Below are positions 62,086-64,000 of a DNA stretch of 64,000 nucleotides, in pieces. The position numbers and the translations under genes were made by a program. Where the stretch lies: the NCBI RefSeq assembly GCF_013423485.1, contig NZ_JABFFR010000040.1, positions 1-64,000 of the forward strand, in the 5' to 3' direction. Position 1 is the first letter of the stretch; each line of letters begins with the position of its first letter. The notes under the pieces were generated by a model, which ran no database searches, had not been told where the DNA came from, and saw only the letters and a program-made list of their open reading frames with translations. This DNA comes from Azospirillum oleiclasticum (lineage in GTDB: Bacteria > Pseudomonadota > Alphaproteobacteria > Azospirillales > Azospirillaceae).

Positions 62086-63690
62086 ATGACCGCCGCCAAC
62101 CCCGCCCCGGGCACCGCCGCCGACACAGTCCGCATCACCCGCGCCCTGATTTCCGTCTCCGACAAGACGGGTCTGGTCGCGCTGGGTCGTGATCTGGCCG
62201 CGCGCGGTGTGCAGATCCTGTCCACCGGCGGCTCCGCCCAGCGGCTGGCGGAGGCCGGCGTGCCGGTCACCGAGGTCTCCGACTACACCGGTTTCCCGGA
62301 GATCATGGACGGCCGGGTGAAGACCCTGCACCCGCGCGTGCATGGCGGCATCCTGGCCCGCCGCGACATCCACGCCGCGGCGATGGCGGAGCACGACATC
62401 CCCCCCATCGATCTGGTGGTGGTGAACCTGTACCCCTTCGAGCAGACGGTGGCGAAGGGCGGTTCCTTCGAGGATTGCGTCGAGAATATCGACATCGGCG
62501 GCCCCGCCATGATCCGCGCGGCGGCCAAGAACCACGACTTCGTGACGGTCGTTACGGACCCGGACGATTACGAGGCGGTCCTGGACGAGCTGGCCCGCAA
62601 CGACGGCGCCACCACGCTGGCGCTGCGCCGTACGCTGGCCCAGCGGGCGTACGCGCGCACCGCGGCGTACGACGCCGCGATATCCGCCTGGTTCGCCGGC
62701 CAGCAGGGGGAGGTCTTCCCGCCGCGCACGACGCTGTCGGGCCGGTTGTCGCAGACGCTGCGCTACGGCGAGAACCCGCACCAGCAGGCCGCCTTCTACG
62801 TGACGGGCGAGAAGCGGCCGGGTGTCGCGACCGCCATCCAGTTGCAGGGCAAGGAGCTGTCCTACAACAACCTGAACGACACCGACGCCGCCTTCGAGCT
62901 GGTCGCCGAGTTCGAGCGCCCCGCCGTCGCCATCATCAAGCACGCCAACCCCTGCGGCGTGGCGGAGGGCGATGGGCTGCTGGACGCCTATCTCCGCGCC
63001 CTGCGCTGCGACCCGGTCAGCGCCTTCGGCGGCATCATCGCGCTGAACCGCCCGCTGGACGCCGCGACAGCCGAGGAGATCGCCAAGCTGTTCGCCGAGG
63101 TGGTCATCGCGCCGGATGCGGACGAGGGTGCGCGCGCGCTGCTCGCCACCAAGAAGAACCTGCGCGTCCTGCTGACCCGCGAGATGCCGGACCCCGCCGA
63201 GCCCGGCATGATGGTGAAGCAGCTCTCCGGTGGCTTCCTGCTGCAGAACCGCGACTCCGGCCGCATCAAGGCGGAGGAGCTGAAGGTCGTGACCAAGCGC
63301 GCGCCGTCGGCGCAGGAACTGGCCGACCTGATCTTCGCCTTCCGCATCGCCAAGCACGTGAAGTCCAACGCCATCGTCTACGCCAAGGACGGCGCCACCG
63401 CCGGCATCGGCGCCGGCCAGATGAGCCGCGTGGACAGCGCCCGCATCGCCGCCATCAAGTCGGCCGAGGCGAGCAAGGCGGCCGGTCTGGCGGAGCCGCT
63501 GACCAAGGGCTCGGTGGTCGCCAGCGACGCCTTCTTCCCCTTCGCCGACGGTCTGCTGGCCGCCGCCGAGGCCGGCGTGACCGCGGTGATCCAACCCGGC
63601 GGCTCCATCCGCGACAACGAGGTCATCGCCGCCGCCGACGAGAAGGGTCTGGCGATGGTGTTCACCGGCATGCGGCACTTCCGGCACTGA
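62086..63690 (+). CDS. purH: Bifunctional AICAR formyltransferase / IMP cyclohydrolase
   Basis: A 534-residue enzyme for the last two steps of purine synthesis. The N-terminal MGS-like cyclohydrolase domain shows ALISVSDKTGLVALGRDLAA, ILSTGGSAQRLAEAGVPV, YTGFPEIMDGRVKTLHPRVHG and IDLVVVNLYPFEQTV. The C-terminal formyltransferase domain shows LRYGENPHQQAAFY, AIIKHANPCGVAEG, SAFGGIIALNRPLD and, near the end, DAFFPFADGLLAAAEAGVTA and the final MRHFRH. AGGAG lies before ATG 62086. Last gene before a convergent oxidoreductase. Confidence 0.98.
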   Translation: MTAANPAPGTAADTVRITRALISVSDKTGLVALGRDLAARGVQILSTGGSAQRLAEAGVPVTEVSDYTGFPEIMDGRVKTLHPRVHGGILARRDIHAAAMAEHDIPPIDLVVVNLYPFEQTVAKGGSFEDCVENIDIGGPAMIRAAAKNHDFVTVVTDPDDYEAVLDELARNDGATTLALRRTLAQRAYARTAAYDAAISAWFAGQQGEVFPPRTTLSGRLSQTLRYGENPHQQAAFYVTGEKRPGVATAIQLQGKELSYNNLNDTDAAFELVAEFERPAVAIIKHANPCGVAEGDGLLDAYLRALRCDPVSAFGGIIALNRPLDAATAEEIAKLFAEVVIAPDADEGARALLATKKNLRVLLTREMPDPAEPGMMVKQLSGGFLLQNRDSGRIKAEELKVVTKRAPSAQELADLIFAFRIAKHVKSNAIVYAKDGATAGIGAGQMSRVDSARIAAIKSAEASKAAGLAEPLTKGSVVASDAFFPFADGLLAAAEAGVTAVIQPGGSIRDNEVIAAADEKGLAMVFTGMRHFRH

Positions 63691-63704
63691 GGCGGCTGCC
63701 CCCA

Positions 63705-63740
63705 CCCAACCCGCCCTCACGATAGCGGGGGGGGGTTGGG
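63705..63740. terminator. C-run/G-run inverted repeat between convergent genes
   Basis: CCCAACCC (63705-63712) and GGGTTGGG (63733-63740) pair, with extra C/G pairing inside, in the 60-bp gap between purH and the convergent oxidoreductase. No T-run. It is of the same C-rich/G-rich style as the repeats at 12874 and 48797. Confidence 0.45.
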
Positions 63741-63750
63741 GCTCAGAGCG

Positions 63751-64000
63751 TCACATCACCATTCCGGCCACGCAATCACCGATCGCCAGACAGGACGTCA
63801 GCCCCGGCGATTCGATACCGAAAAGATTGACCAACCCCGGCACGCCGTGCACCGCCGGCCCCTGGATCAGGAAGTCGGCGGCCGGTTCGCCGGGGCCGGA
63901 CAGCTTCGGCCGGATGCCGCAATAGGCGGGCACCAGGGCGTTGTCGGGAAGCGCCGGCCAATAGCGGCGGATGCTGTCGTAGAAGCGGTCGGCGCGCCGG
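63751..64000 (-). CDS. FAD-dependent oxidoreductase, C-terminal part (5' end outside window)
   Basis: The last 83 codons of a minus-strand gene that runs past the right edge. The visible frame reads RFYDSIRRYWPALPDN, then VPAYCGIRPKLSGPGEPAAD, FLIQGPAVHGVPGLVNLFGI and ESPGLTSCLAIGD. This is the end of a DAO-type flavoprotein, where the FAD-contact motif NLFGIESPGLTSCLA is typical of L-2-hydroxyglutarate oxidase-like (LhgO) enzymes. The nucleotide-binding start is not visible, so the substrate is uncertain. Confidence 0.8.
   Translation of the reverse strand, partial: RRADRFYDSIRRYWPALPDNALVPAYCGIRPKLSGPGEPAADFLIQGPAVHGVPGLVNLFGIESPGLTSCLAIGDCVAGMVM

Overview
The window is very GC-rich DNA (roughly 70 % G+C by eye) packed with genes whose best family matches and operon habits are alphaproteobacterial. 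CHASE3- and four-helix-bundle chemoreceptors, DUF2336 and ELM1-family proteins, a PPDK, an RsmB/heparinase/PurH block and TRAP uptake genes point to a motile Rhodospirillales bacterium, most likely Azospirillum or a close relative (inference). Housekeeping genes (carB, greA, dapD, dapE, rsmB, purH, trxB) suggest a main chromosome. I see no rRNA, tRNA, insertion sequence, phage or CRISPR array.

Layout. 1-9.1 kb: end of an AraC regulator, an outer-membrane barrel, pyruvate phosphate dikinase with a perfect terminator, a bacteriohemerythrin, a double cold-shock protein, then a fadD / 2TM / acylphosphatase run and two unassigned proteins. 9.2-10.8 kb: a secreted 5'-nucleotidase. 10.9-19.5 kb: a sugar-acid operon with a FadR-type regulator, TRAP transporter DctPQM, the galactonate route DgoD-DgoK-DgoA, then 6-phosphogluconate dehydrogenase and gluconokinase. 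20.0-29.5 kb: a chemosensory operon coding for a CheY-like protein, a soluble receptor with two signalling tips, a three-domain CheW, CheB, a HEAT-repeat protein, CheR, CheY, CheA and a small STAS-like protein.

29.5-37.7 kb: an alpha-hydroxy-acid oxidase, two membrane chemoreceptors, a thiolase and a secreted DUF4139 protein. 37.9-45.8 kb: rmuC, a NUDIX hydrolase, an unassigned secreted protein, a translationally coupled diguanylate cyclase/DUF2336 pair, a HAD phosphatase and a PLC-like phosphodiesterase. 46.0-54.6 kb: dapD-dapE, a membrane protein, carB, greA, a GT-A-like protein and an orphan protein. 54.7-64 kb: chromate transporter, Lrp/AsnC regulator, ELM1 protein, trxB, rsmB, heparinase-like protein, purH, and the end of an FAD oxidoreductase.

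The most unusual system is the chemosensory operon. Its receptor has no membrane segment or sensor domain. It carries two MCP signalling hairpins exactly 300 residues apart, the second diverged at key tip positions, and it sits next to a triple-CheW protein. This resembles the cytoplasmic double-signalling-domain receptor DosM of Vibrio cholerae, and suggests a cytoplasmic array with two CheA/CheW layers (inference). The sugar-acid operon is also notable because it joins galactonate and gluconate catabolism behind one TRAP importer.
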